From Phytoactinopolyspora halotolerans (GTDB lineage: Bacteria > Actinomycetota > Actinomycetes > Jiangellales > Jiangellaceae): a DNA stretch of 64,000 nt. Location: positions 124,001 through 188,000 of the forward strand of contig NZ_JAAGOA010000012.1 of assembly GCF_010550675.1 (NCBI RefSeq). The letters are read 5' to 3'. This document shows positions 7,745-17,034 of this stretch, one piece after another; position 1 is the first letter of the stretch; each line of letters opens with the position of its first letter. The notes beneath the pieces are model-generated. The model did not search any database and was not told where the DNA came from. It saw only the letters and a list, made by a program, of their open reading frames with translations. Both the position numbers and the translations under genes were made by a program.

Positions 7745-10700
7745 TCAGCGCGCTTCTATGCTGCCCCGCCGCGCGGCCTTGGCTGCCACCACCGTCCCGA
7801 CGACGGCGGCCCCCAGCACGATGGTCCACGCCACCGGGCCCAGCGGCGTGCACCCGAGGAACTGACTCAATCCCGGCGTCTGCACCGCGGCGATCAGCGC
7901 CAGCACCGACGCCGCCGACGTACCCACCACCAGCTTGCTGTCCCGTCCGATCAGCAGGGTCTGCCCCAGCTGGGTCAAGACCAGCGCCGCCAGGCCCATG
8001 GTGCCGGCGCGCTGCCGCCGACCGGTCCAGCGGCCGGCGGTCCAGGCCAGAGTCGCACCCAGTGCGGTGGCGCCGCCGCGCACGGCCACCGCCCTGGTCA
8101 GAGACGAGCCGAGCAGGGAACCGACCGGCTCGTCGTCGTCCGCATCGTCGTTGCGTCCGCCCGCGACCGCGATCGCCAGCGCGGGGAACATGTCGGTGAG
8201 CATGTTGACCAGCAGCATCTGCCGCGTGTTGATCGGCGCCTGTCCGGCCAGCGTGGTCCCCAGCACCATGAAGGCGACCTCGCCCGCGTTGCCTCCCACC
8301 AGGATCGAGACCGCGTCCCGCACCCGTCGCCACAACGCGCGCCCCTCCAGCAGCGCATCATGCACCTGCCGCATGTCCGCGCCGCTCAACACCAGATCGG
8401 CGGCGGACTGCGCCGAGGCCGACCGACGCGCTCGCACGCCGATACCCACGTCGGCCATCCGGATCGCCGCGGCATCGTTGATGCCGTCGCCGATCATCGC
8501 CACCACCCGTCCGGACTTCTGCAGTGCGGCGACGATCTGCGTCTTCTGTTCCGGGGTCACCCGCGCGAAGACCGTGCACTCCGCCACCCGGCGGATCCGT
8601 TCCCGCTCCGGCATCCGCTCCAGGTCGGCGCCGGTCAGCACCTCGCCGTTGGCGATGCCGGTCTTCGCCGCCGTCGCCCGTGCGGTCTCCGGGTGGTCTC
8701 CGGTGACCATGATGGGGCGCACACCCGCGTCTGAAAGCCGGCGCACACCCTCCGAGGCGTCCGCACGAGGCGTGTCGGCTATGCCGACGAAGCCGAGCAG
8801 GGTCAACTCCCCCACCAGCGGCTCGACGTCGTCGGTCTCCTCCGGCAGGTCGTGCCGTCGCTCCGCCACGGCCAGCACCCGCAGCCCGTCGGAGGCCAGC
8901 TCCTCGGCCATCGCCGACGACGGTGCGTCGCGGCACATCGGCAGCACCGACTCCGGTGCTCCCTTGACGGCCAAGACCATGCCGTCGTCGTCCAGCCGGC
9001 CCAGCGTCGCCGAGTAGCCGCGCTGGGTCTGGAACGGCAGCTCGGTCACCGACTTCCAGCCGTTCCGGTGCACCTGCCCGGCCACGTCGGCATGCTCTAG
9101 CACGGCCCGGTCGGTGGCATGCGGCACGGACCCGACACGGTCCGGCGGCACATCCGGGCTGGCGTGTGCGGCGGCCGCGAGCAGCGACCGTCCCTCCGCG
9201 CCGTCCGGGTCCAGGTCCGCGTCGGCGGACGCCAGCCGGCTGACCCGAAGCCTGCCCTCGGTGAGCGTGCCCGTCTTGTCGAAACACACCACGTCCACCC
9301 GGCCGAGCGCCTCCAGTGCACGCGACGCCCGCACCAGGGTCCCCTGCCGCGACAGCCGCCGCGCTCCACCGGCCTGCGCCACCGTGGCCACCAGCGGGAG
9401 CCCTTCCGGAACCGCCGCCACCGCCACCGAGACGCCGGCCGCCACCGCGTCCCGGAGTGGCATGCCGCGCAGCATCCCGATACCGGTGACCGCGGCACCG
9501 CCGATCGCCGTCGCCGGTAGCGCCTTCTTGGTCACCTCGTGCAGTCTCGCCTGCACACCGGCGGGCCGAGGGGCGCTCCGCGCCGTCCGGGTGGCACGGC
9601 CGGCCTCCGTGGCCTGCCCCGTCGCCACGACGACGGCGTAGGCCGACCCGGTCAGCACGCTTGTCCCGTCGAACACCATGCCGCTGCGTTCCGCCACCGC
9701 CGCGCCCGGCGTCGCCTCCGTGTCCTTCGGCACCGGCATCGACTCGCCGGTGAGCGACGACTCGTCGACCTCCATCTCCTCCGCCGTCAGCAGCCGGGCG
9801 TCGGCCGGCACCAGGTCGGACCCGCGCAGCTCGATCACGTCGCCCGGCATCAGCCGGCGCGCCGGAACCTTCTCCACCTTCGCGTCGGCGAGCCGGTCCA
9901 GATCCTCGACGACGACGCGACGCGCCACCACCTCCTGCTCTGCCGTCAGTTCCCGCAGGGCGCGCTCCGCGCGCAGCCGCTGCACCCCGCTGAGCATCGC
10001 GTTCCCGGTCATGACCGAACCGACCAGAATGCCGTCGACCCCGGATCCGACGACGGCCGAGGCGACCGCCCCGACCGCCAGCACCGGTGTCAGCGGGTCA
10101 CTGAGCTCGTCCCGGACGGACCGGAGCATGCCGAGCGCGTCCCGGCTCTGCTCACCGATGACGCCCACACCGGGAACGGTGAGCTCCAGCACAGGGCGCA
10201 AGGCGCGCATCGGCCACGACCCGTCCGCGCCGTTCGGCGACGGCATCGACGCACGCCGCTGCAGCCGGTGGTAGACCTCGTGCGGGTCCAGCTCATGCCA
10301 GGCCACGTGCTCGACGCGTCGCGGCTCACCGAGCCGGGTGGCTCGCAGCCCGGCGGCCGTCCCGCGGGCCAGTGCCAGCAGCGCCGCGACCTGCACCGGA
10401 GCCAGCCCGAAGGAGGACAGCCGGGTGCGTGCGGCCACCAGGGCATGCAGCGCGCCGAGCGCGGAGCCGGCCTGCGCCAGGTGGACCGAACTCTCACTCA
10501 CCGCGCAGGCGACCGCCGCCGCGCGCAGCACGCGCCAGACGTCGGCCAATCCGTTCTCGCTCGCGACCAGGTCCGCGGACCACCAGGCCGCCGTGTTCGT
10601 CCCTGGGAGGGCGACGCCGACGTCGGCGGCGACCAGTGCCTCCTCGTCGTCCGCGGACACCACCAGCACGCCATGCCCCTCGCCCTGCAGCCGCCGGACG

Positions 10701-12061
10701 TGGTCGGTCAGCGTCCCGTCGTCGATCGTCTCGTCCACCCGGGCCAGCAAATCCTGCGCCGCCGGATGCGTGCTCATCAGTACCGTCGACCCACCACTGC
10801 CGGCGGCGTCGAGTACCGCGTCCGCGAGCGGGTCCGGTTCCCCGTCATCGGAGACCAGCACGCCGGCGTCGATCACCACCGCGGAGACCCGGTCCAGCCG
10901 GCGGTACGCCCCGGCGTTCATCGTCACCACGCCGCGCCGGGACATCTCCCTGCCGACCGCGGTGGCGAATCCCTCGCGGCCGTACCGGGCCGCCCTAGGC
11001 ACCGCCGCCTGCAGCGCATCGGCGGCCCGGCCCGCGTCGCGGGTGAGTGCCAGTACCGTTCCGGCCACACCGGGAGCCAGCGGCGCCAGCCGATCGTTCC
11101 ATCGCTCGATCGGGCCCTTCGGTCGCGGCCCGGGCCGCGGCGGCGGGTGCGGCGCCGACCGCGGAACGGATTCCGCCCGGCCGGCCAGCTCCGGCTCCCG
11201 CCGCTGCCACGTCCGGCGGCGGCTCACCACATCCGCGAGCAGCGACGTCCGATACAGGCTGTCGACGGCCGGCGTCGCGATGCCTTGGGACAGCCCGTGC
11301 ACGGCGGCATTCGCCAGCGTGAGCACGAAATCTGTCTCGATCGGTCCGATCCGGCGCTTCAACCCCCGCCGCAGGTCACGCTCCACCTCCAGCAGCGCCA
11401 GCGCGCTGCGGAGCCGCCGCGGCAGCGGAGAGATCCGGAAGAAGGTCTGGAACGCCGCCGCGCCGGTGGCCACGCAGTCGGCGGCCAGCTCGGTCGCCAC
11501 CGCGGCGATCGGCGTCGCGTCGCCCGGATGGGTCGGCTGCCGCCAGGAGAAGTCATCACTCCGGGTGCCGTGCTCCCGCTCCACGTCACGGACCGTGTCC
11601 AGCAGGGTCGACAGGTCCACCCGGCCCTCGTCGAACGCGACCAGCACCTGCCCGGTCACCGCGTTCACCTGGGCCCAGCGCACACCCTTCAGGCCACGCA
11701 GCGCCCGCGGCACGCTCTGGGCCAACCGGCTACGCCGGCCGGTGTCCGCCGCCGTCATGCCGCGGACGTCGATGTGTGCGGTACCGTCACCGGACCAGAC
11801 CCGGCGCTGCTGCCGTCGCGGATGCGTATCGGTGAGCGCACGGGTCGCCGCCAGCGCTTCCCGCGCCGGTTCGTTCGGCAGCATCTCGGCGGCCGCCCGC
11901 GGGAGCGCGGACGCCGCCTTCGGTACTGAGGACAGGGCTTGCGTGGCAGCCTGCGGCAGCACCTTCGCCGTGCCCTTCGCCACGCCTACCGTGTAGGCGG
12001 CACCAGACACTCCGGCCATCACCGCACGCGCTCCTAGCCGCGCCACGCCAGCACCCAGCAT
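7745..12061 (-). CDS. ctpI: Giant P-type cation-transporting ATPase, CtpI-like
   Basis: About 1438 residues. The C-terminal half is a complete P-type ATPase: TGES phosphatase motif, phosphorylation motif DKTGT with its Asp at residue 928, the GDGINDAA hinge near 1190, and a block of C-terminal membrane helices. The N-terminal half holds a degenerate heavy-metal-associated-like region without its CxxC, and at about 395-600 what looks like a second, inactive phosphorylation-domain copy (VVIDAGVL where DKTGT would be). Size and layout match mycobacterial CtpI. The transported ion is unknown. The start is uncertain: ATG 12061 is used, and a longer frame begins at 12112. It may be transcribed alone. 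Confidence 0.8.
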   Translation of the reverse strand: MLGAGVARLGARAVMAGVSGAAYTVGVAKGTAKVLPQAATQALSSVPKAASALPRAAAEMLPNEPAREALAATRALTDTHPRRQQRRVWSGDGTAHIDVRGMTAADTGRRSRLAQSVPRALRGLKGVRWAQVNAVTGQVLVAFDEGRVDLSTLLDTVRDVEREHGTRSDDFSWRQPTHPGDATPIAAVATELAADCVATGAAAFQTFFRISPLPRRLRSALALLEVERDLRRGLKRRIGPIETDFVLTLANAAVHGLSQGIATPAVDSLYRTSLLADVVSRRRTWQRREPELAGRAESVPRSAPHPPPRPGPRPKGPIERWNDRLAPLAPGVAGTVLALTRDAGRAADALQAAVPRAARYGREGFATAVGREMSRRGVVTMNAGAYRRLDRVSAVVIDAGVLVSDDGEPDPLADAVLDAAGSGGSTVLMSTHPAAQDLLARVDETIDDGTLTDHVRRLQGEGHGVLVVSADDEEALVAADVGVALPGTNTAAWWSADLVASENGLADVWRVLRAAAVACAVSESSVHLAQAGSALGALHALVAARTRLSSFGLAPVQVAALLALARGTAAGLRATRLGEPRRVEHVAWHELDPHEVYHRLQRRASMPSPNGADGSWPMRALRPVLELTVPGVGVIGEQSRDALGMLRSVRDELSDPLTPVLAVGAVASAVVGSGVDGILVGSVMTGNAMLSGVQRLRAERALRELTAEQEVVARRVVVEDLDRLADAKVEKVPARRLMPGDVIELRGSDLVPADARLLTAEEMEVDESSLTGESMPVPKDTEATPGAAVAERSGMVFDGTSVLTGSAYAVVVATGQATEAGRATRTARSAPRPAGVQARLHEVTKKALPATAIGGAAVTGIGMLRGMPLRDAVAAGVSVAVAAVPEGLPLVATVAQAGGARRLSRQGTLVRASRALEALGRVDVVCFDKTGTLTEGRLRVSRLASADADLDPDGAEGRSLLAAAAHASPDVPPDRVGSVPHATDRAVLEHADVAGQVHRNGWKSVTELPFQTQRGYSATLGRLDDDGMVLAVKGAPESVLPMCRDAPSSAMAEELASDGLRVLAVAERRHDLPEETDDVEPLVGELTLLGFVGIADTPRADASEGVRRLSDAGVRPIMVTGDHPETARATAAKTGIANGEVLTGADLERMPERERIRRVAECTVFARVTPEQKTQIVAALQKSGRVVAMIGDGINDAAAIRMADVGIGVRARRSASAQSAADLVLSGADMRQVHDALLEGRALWRRVRDAVSILVGGNAGEVAFMVLGTTLAGQAPINTRQMLLVNMLTDMFPALAIAVAGGRNDDADDDEPVGSLLGSSLTRAVAVRGGATALGATLAWTAGRWTGRRQRAGTMGLAALVLTQLGQTLLIGRDSKLVVGTSAASVLALIAAVQTPGLSQFLGCTPLGPVAWTIVLGAAVVGTVVAAKAARRGSIEAR

Positions 12062-12183
12062 GCCGCTTCTGTTACCCGGAGAACAGCGTCCTAAAAGAGG
12101 GCCGCCCCGCAAGCGAACGACATCCCGGTCGCTCCGACGACCCCGATGTCTGCTTGTCCCTGCGGTCGTCGGGCGTTGCCAGG

Positions 12184-13455
12184 TCAGCGGCGGTGGTTGA
12201 ACCCGGCCAGGGCAGCGGTGCCGTCGCTGAAATGCTGGATCTCGGTGACCGAGCCCGGCATGGGCTGCATCCGGAACATCGCCGTCGGCGGCGCCTCGAG
12301 CGTCAGCCGGACCAGCGAGCGGATCGGCAGCGAGTGGGTCACCACGACCACGGTCTGGCCCGGATGGTCGCGGACGATCCGGTCTTGTGCGGCCACCACC
12401 CGTGCGGCGACCTCATCCAGCGATTCGCCGCCAGGCGGCCGTGCCGAGGTGGAGCCGAACCATTCAGCCAGCTCGTCCGGGTAACGCTCGCTGATCTGCG
12501 CGAGGGTGAGCCCTTCCCAGGCGCCGAACTCGCATTCCCGCCACTCGGGCTCGATCACGATGTCGGCGGCACCGAGCCGGGCGGCGACCGCCTCCGCGGT
12601 CTGCTTGGTCCGCACCATCGGGGACGCCACCACCAGCGGCGGTTCGATCCCGGGCATCAGTCCGGAAGCGGCGGTGGCGTCCGTGGCCGCGCTGGTCTCC
12701 GCCTGTCCCGCCGGGACCCTGCCGTTGGCCGCCGGCAGCCGCAGGATCGCCTCGGAGCCCGTCAACAGCTCGGCCGCCCGTTTGGCCTGCCCGTGTCCGA
12801 CCTCATCCAGCGGAGGTCCGTCGACGCTGCCACCGCTGAACACGTGTCCGCGGGTCATCGCGGTCTGGCCGTGCCGGACCAGGACGAGGGTCGTCGGCGG
12901 CGCCATGTCGGCCGACCACGGCGCCGGTGTGACGGCGGCCTCGCCGCTCCTCGTCGTGACCGGCGGCGTCGAACCGGCGTCCGTGACCGCTGACTCCGCA
13001 CCGGCACCGGTCTCGCCTCGCGCGAGTTGTTCGGCCGTCGGCTGCGGCGTCGGCGTGCCGTCCAGGGCATCGTTGAGCAGCCGGTCCGCGTGCGCGTTCT
13101 GGGCGCGGGGCACCCAGGTGTACGTCACCGCGTCGGGCGGGAAGATCCGCTGCGCCCGCAGCGCCAGCGGCCGCATGTCCGGGTGCTTGATCTTCCACCG
13201 GCCGGACATCTGCTCGACCACCAGCTTCGAGTCCAGCCGCGCCTCCACCTCGGCGTGCGGATCGATCGCGTACGCCATTTCCAGGCCCGCGATCAGCCCT
13301 CGATACTCGGCGACGTTGTTGGTCGCCACGCCGATGCTCTCGCCGGCCTCGGCCAGCACGGCTCCGGACTCGGCGGCACGCACCAGCGCACCGAAGGCCG
13401 CTGGACCAGGATTGCCACGCGATCCGCCGTCGGCCTCGACGATCAGCCGCGACAT
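12184..13455 (-). CDS. Bifunctional RNase HI / histidine-phosphatase (CobC-like) protein
   Basis: 423 residues. Residues 1-130 are an RNase HI of the actinobacterial type (EADGGSRGNPGP with catalytic Asp 9, then NNVAEYRG, DSKLVVEQMSG and a late AHADRLLNDAL). A Pro/Thr-rich linker leads to a phosphoglycerate-mutase-like domain with LVRHGQTAMTRG, the alpha-ribazole phosphatase CobC family. The same fusion is known from Mycobacterium (Rv2228c). It would remove RNA from RNA-DNA hybrids and dephosphorylate a small phosphate ester, possibly a cobalamin precursor. The ATG at 13455 is chosen because the RNase H fold begins there. The phosphatase has a poorly conserved 35-residue insert after its first helix. 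It lies five bases after the zinc-ribbon gene in one operon. Confidence 0.85.
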   Translation of the reverse strand: MSRLIVEADGGSRGNPGPAAFGALVRAAESGAVLAEAGESIGVATNNVAEYRGLIAGLEMAYAIDPHAEVEARLDSKLVVEQMSGRWKIKHPDMRPLALRAQRIFPPDAVTYTWVPRAQNAHADRLLNDALDGTPTPQPTAEQLARGETGAGAESAVTDAGSTPPVTTRSGEAAVTPAPWSADMAPPTTLVLVRHGQTAMTRGHVFSGGSVDGPPLDEVGHGQAKRAAELLTGSEAILRLPAANGRVPAGQAETSAATDATAASGLMPGIEPPLVVASPMVRTKQTAEAVAARLGAADIVIEPEWRECEFGAWEGLTLAQISERYPDELAEWFGSTSARPPGGESLDEVAARVVAAQDRIVRDHPGQTVVVVTHSLPIRSLVRLTLEAPPTAMFRMQPMPGSVTEIQHFSDGTAALAGFNHRR

Positions 13456-13460
13456 GTCGC

Positions 13461-14204
13461 TCACAGACCGGAGTCGGGGACGCGAACCAGGATGCGCCGG
13501 CACTCGTCGTGCCGGATGACCACCTCGGGCGCGAAGCTGGCGATCCGTTTCACCTCCGCCGGGTCGAGCTGCATCTGGCAGCCCTCGCACATGCGACGCC
13601 GCAACGCCGCCGCACCGATGCCGCCCGACGAGGCACGGATCTTCTCGTACAGCGCGAGGAGTTCATCGGGAAGCTGCCCCGCCAGTTCGGCGCGCTGCGC
13701 GCGGGCCTCCTCGGCCTCCTGGTCGATCTCGGCCCACTTGGCATCCCGGTTCTGCTGCACCTCGCGGACCCGTTGCTCCGTCGTCTGACGCTGAGCGGTC
13801 AGCGCGTCGACCTCACCCTGGGCCTGCTCGAGCCGCTCCATGATCTCCAGCTCGGCGTCTTCCAGCTCGGACTGGCGCCGGTTGAGCGACTCGACCTCCC
13901 GCTGCAGACTCTCCAGCTCCTTCGGCGAGGAGACCTGCCCGGAGTCCAGCCGTTTCTGGTCGCGTGCCTTGCGCGTGCGCACCTGCTCCACGTCGGCGTC
14001 GGCACGCTTCTGTTCACGTTCCAGATCGCCCACCGTCGTCTGCGCCACGACCAGGGCGTCGCCCAGCCGGGTGTGCTCGGCGGCGATGCTCTGCACCTCG
14101 GCCACCTCCGGCAGCGTGGCGCGCCGGTGTGCCAACTGATCAAGCTTCAGGTCCAGCTTCTGCACGTCGAGGAGGCGGAGCTGGACTTCCGGGTCAACGT
14201 TCAG
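13461..14204 (-). CDS. Coiled-coil zinc-ribbon protein (Rv2229c / CT398 type)
   Basis: 247 residues: a long antiparallel coiled coil (about 20-170, rich in Glu, Gln and Arg) followed by a C-terminal zinc ribbon. The first knuckle is CEGC; the second reads HDEC where most relatives have two cysteines, giving a C3H instead of a C4 site. Its place between RNase H/CobC and Nif3 genes is conserved in actinobacteria. Function is not settled; a nucleic-acid-related role has been suggested from structure and neighbours. No ATG, GTG or TTG fits: the family N-terminus aligns at a CTG (14204) preceded by GAAGGG, so a CTG start is proposed. It overlaps the Nif3 gene by 11 bases. Confidence 0.75.
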   Translation of the reverse strand: MNVDPEVQLRLLDVQKLDLKLDQLAHRRATLPEVAEVQSIAAEHTRLGDALVVAQTTVGDLEREQKRADADVEQVRTRKARDQKRLDSGQVSSPKELESLQREVESLNRRQSELEDAELEIMERLEQAQGEVDALTAQRQTTEQRVREVQQNRDAKWAEIDQEAEEARAQRAELAGQLPDELLALYEKIRASSGGIGAAALRRRMCEGCQMQLDPAEVKRIASFAPEVVIRHDECRRILVRVPDSGL

Positions 14205-15384
14205 CAGTAGTCCCTTCCTCGGGCACGGCCGCCCCGGTGGGCCGGGACGGCTCGTGCAGCGTCCATGGATCTGTCGGTACCACGGATACGTGGGTCTCCA
14301 CCCTAGTACCTTCCCCGGAGAGATCGGCTCGCAGCCGGTTGGCCGCGCGGACCAGCCACGGCCACTCCCCTGCCCAGTGCGCCACGTCGACGAGTGCGGG
14401 CCCTCCGTCGTCCATCGCCTCGGAGACCGGATGGTGCCGCAAGTCCCCGGTGACGTAGGCGTCCACGCCGGCTCGACGCGCGGCCTGGAGAAACGAGTCG
14501 CCGGCTCCGCCGCAGATCGCGACCTGGCGGATCTCCGCGTCCGGGTCCCCGGCCGCCCGCACTCCGGCGACCGTCGACGGCAGCGCACCGGCCACCCGCC
14601 GGACGAACTCGCGAAGCGTCTCCGGCTGCTCGAGCGTGCCGATCCGGCCCAGGCCAGTCGACGCGGGCAGCGCCGCCAGCTCGTAGATGTCGTAGGCCGG
14701 CTCCTCGTACGGATGCGCCGCGGTCAAGGCATCGACGACGGCGGCCCGAAGCCGGCGCGGTAACACCATCTCCAGCCGGAACTCCGCGACCTCTTCGATG
14801 TCGCCGACCCGCCCGATGGTCGGGTTCGCTCCGGCGCCGGGGCGGAACGTGCCGGTGCCCGAGGTCGTCCAGGCGCAGCGCTCGTAATTGCCGATCACAC
14901 CGGCACCGGCCGCAGTCAGCGCGTCCAGCACTCGCCCGGCATCCGGCTCAGGCACGAAGACGATCAGCTTGTCCTGCTGCTCACCGGGATGCGGACTGAG
15001 AGGACGCAGATCCCGCAGGCCGATCGCGGCGGCGAGCGCGTCGTTCACCCCGTCGGCCGCGCTGTCCGCATTGGTGTGTGCGACGTACAGGGCGATGCCG
15101 TTGGAGATCAGGCGATGGACCAGGCGTCCCTTGGGCGTCGTCGCGGCCACCCCGTGCACCGGGCGCAGGAAGAGCGGGTGGTGTGTGACGATCAGGTCAG
15201 CGCCCCAGTCGATGGCCTCGTCGGCGACCACCGCCACCGGGTCGACGGCGAACAGCACGCGCCGCACCTCGGCGTCGGGATCGCCGCAGACCAGCCCGAC
15301 GGCGTCCCATGACTCCGCCGTCGCGGGCGGGTAGTGCTGCTCCAACACGTTCAGAACATCCGCGAGCTTCGCCACAGCCGCCAC
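14194..15384 (-). CDS. Nif3-like dinuclear metal-centre protein (YqfO type)
   Basis: 396 residues, including the extra middle domain found in the YqfO branch. The metal-binding motif IVTHHPLF near residue 68 and HTNADSAADG near 105 mark the Nif3/GTP-cyclohydrolase I type 2 family. The biochemical role is unresolved; the fold is a toroidal hexamer with two metal ions per subunit. Two GTG starts are possible: 15384, and 15375, which is better placed behind AAGG. It belongs to the leftward run methyltransferase, Nif3, zinc ribbon, RNase H, and its end overlaps the next gene. Confidence 0.85.
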   Translation of the reverse strand: MAAVAKLADVLNVLEQHYPPATAESWDAVGLVCGDPDAEVRRVLFAVDPVAVVADEAIDWGADLIVTHHPLFLRPVHGVAATTPKGRLVHRLISNGIALYVAHTNADSAADGVNDALAAAIGLRDLRPLSPHPGEQQDKLIVFVPEPDAGRVLDALTAAGAGVIGNYERCAWTTSGTGTFRPGAGANPTIGRVGDIEEVAEFRLEMVLPRRLRAAVVDALTAAHPYEEPAYDIYELAALPASTGLGRIGTLEQPETLREFVRRVAGALPSTVAGVRAAGDPDAEIRQVAICGGAGDSFLQAARRAGVDAYVTGDLRHHPVSEAMDDGGPALVDVAHWAGEWPWLVRAANRLRADLSGEGTRVETHVSVVPTDPWTLHEPSRPTGAAVPEEGTTAER

Positions 15385-16136
15385 CTTAGTTCAGGAGCCT
15401 CGACCCTCGACCGTGGGTCGATTGGCGAGCACGGCAAGCACACTCGGAAGCGTGGCGCGGTCTTCCCGGGGCTCGGTTGAGCCGGGCCCGGATGACTCAT
15501 CCCCCATGCGTCCCGGTCCGGCTCGGCGACGCGGGCGATGCTCAGGCGGGCGGCGATGATGGCGTTGACGAGGTCCGCCAACGGCACGTGGCGCATGCCG
15601 ACCCGATCACGGATGCCGCCGCCGTTCCACCATGGAGCGCGTTCGTGCCAGCCGGCGCGACGATACGTCGGGTGGATGATGCGCCGCTCGTCGTCGGCCC
15701 ATTCGACGAACGGGCCGTTGAAGCACGGGTGCACGCCGTAGAAAAGGAACAGACCGCCGGGCACCAGGACCCGAGCCACCTCACCGACGGTGCCGCGGAA
15801 GTCGTCGACGTCGGTGGACACCCACGTCGCCACCACAGTCTCGAATGTGCCGTCGGCGAAGGGAAGCCGTGCGGCGTCCCCCCGGATCAGTGCGCGTGTC
15901 CGGCGCCGCGCGACGCGCAACTGGTCCGCCGAGATGTCGATACCGACGACGGTCCGCCCAGTAGACCGGAGAACATCGAGATACCGACCGGTGCCACATC
16001 CGAGATCCAGACAACGCCCCGTGCCCGGCCCCAGCAAGGCGCTCACGATGCGGCCGTGCTGTGACGCCGCCTCGGAGCTCCACTCGTCATACCACTCGGC
16101 GTGGCCGTCGTAGCGCGGGCGGTCGAGAACCGGCAT
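15351..16136 (-). CDS. SAM-dependent methyltransferase, probably frameshifted near its C-terminus
   Basis: Class I methyltransferase with CLDLGCGTGRYLDV (motif I) and a C-terminal extension. The ATG at 16136 has GGAGG six bases upstream. As read, the frame runs 33 bases into the Nif3 gene and its last 45 or so residues look out of frame (Pro/Arg/Cys-rich). Adding one base to the run of five C (15501-15505 on the plus strand) restores a tail ending in TLPSVLAVLANRP and a stop at 15391-15393, seven bases before the Nif3 GTG, which is the usual family ending and operon spacing. So this is either a real recent frameshift or a sequencing error in a homopolymer. Substrate unknown. Confidence 0.75.
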   Translation of the reverse strand: MPVLDRPRYDGHAEWYDEWSSEAASQHGRIVSALLGPGTGRCLDLGCGTGRYLDVLRSTGRTVVGIDISADQLRVARRRTRALIRGDAARLPFADGTFETVVATWVSTDVDDFRGTVGEVARVLVPGGLFLFYGVHPCFNGPFVEWADDERRIIHPTYRRAGWHERAPWWNGGGIRDRVGMRHVPLADLVNAIIAARLSIARVAEPDRDAWGMSHPGPAQPSPGKTAPRFRVCLPCSPIDPRSRVEAPELRWRLWRSSRMF

Positions 16137-16211
16137 TTCCCACCTCCGCGGAGGGCGATCACTGTGATCCACTGTAGCGGCGGGAGATTCCCGAACCGGC
16201 TGCCTTCTCTC

Positions 16212-16328
16212 TCAGCGAATCCGCGCGAGGCCGGTCCAGAGCAGTTGGAATGTCTCCGCCGGATCGTCGACCTTGACGATGCCGTGCGCCGCCAGCCGTG
16301 TCAGGCAGCGCTCCTGCTGCAAGACATC
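16212..16328 (-). pseudogene. Possible relic of a TetR-type regulator C-terminus
   Basis: The last 38 codons before a TAG read like the final helices of a TetR-family sensor domain (a Leu/Ala-rich helix, then IVKVDDPAETFQLL). No start or DNA-binding domain is present: upstream the frame runs into the end of the NanE gene. This occupies most of the 190-bp gap between the methyltransferase and NanE genes. Weak similarity by eye only. Confidence 0.25.
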
Positions 16329-17034
16329 ACGCGCCCGGCGCGCTCCCGCCCGCACCCGCACGAACAGCCCGCGTGATGCTCCGTGTGATCCACAGGGGCG
16401 AGGTGATCGCGTTTCCCACCACGACGGCATGCGCGCCCGCGCTCAACGCCCGGGTGACGTCCTCGGCGCAGCGGTACCGCCCTTCGGCCATCACCGGCAC
16501 CGATGACCGGGCCACCAGCTGAGCGAGCAGGTCCAGGTCGGGACCATCGGTGGTGGACCCCGAACCCGTGAAGCCGGACAGCGTCGTCGCGATCGCATCC
16601 GCGCCGGCGTCGGCCGCGGCGAGCCCTTCGTCGACCGTGGCCACATCGGCCATCACCATCGCGGACGTCCGCGCGTGGACCGCCTTCGCCGCCTCGGCGA
16701 ACGTGCTGCCGTCCGGGCGCGGCCGATCCGTCGCGTCGATCGCCACCACCGTCGCTCCCGCCTCCGCGGCCGCCACGGCATGCGCCACCGTCGGGGTGAT
16801 CACCACCGGGCCCGGGCCGTCCTTGACCAGGCCGATGATCGGGACGTCCACAACGGCGGCGACCGCGACGATGTCGTCCACGCCGTTGACCCGGACGCCG
16901 ACCGCGCCACCCCGCACAACGCCTGCGGCGACGCGCGCCTGCACGTACGCATCGCGCATGGGATCGTCCGGCTCGTCCGGCAGCGGCTGGCAGGACACCA
17001 CCAGGCCACCACGTATCCGGTCCAGCGCGTTCAC
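16327..17034 (-). CDS. nanE: N-acetylmannosamine-6-phosphate 2-epimerase
   Basis: 235 residues forming a TIM barrel typical of NanE: start GGLVVSCQPLP, the active-site Lys region IGLVKDGPG, VVAIDATDRPRP, the late ADVATVDEGLAAADAGAD, and IATTLSGFT. It converts ManNAc-6-phosphate to GlcNAc-6-phosphate in sialic acid or ManNAc catabolism. The start is GTG 17034, whose last bases form GTGA with the stop of the ROK kinase gene; GGAGG lies four bases upstream. The long upstream open frame is inside that gene and is ignored. The pair kinase plus epimerase suggests ManNAc use; no sialic acid lyase is in the window. Confidence 0.9.
   Translation of the reverse strand: MNALDRIRGGLVVSCQPLPDEPDDPMRDAYVQARVAAGVVRGGAVGVRVNGVDDIVAVAAVVDVPIIGLVKDGPGPVVITPTVAHAVAAAEAGATVVAIDATDRPRPDGSTFAEAAKAVHARTSAMVMADVATVDEGLAAADAGADAIATTLSGFTGSGSTTDGPDLDLLAQLVARSSVPVMAEGRYRCAEDVTRALSAGAHAVVVGNAITSPLWITRSITRAVRAGAGGSAPGA

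Noticed and set aside
9539-11929. 796-codon open frame opposite the P-type ATPase
   Set aside because: No family pattern, extreme Arg/Gln/His content; the antisense strand carries all ATPase motifs.
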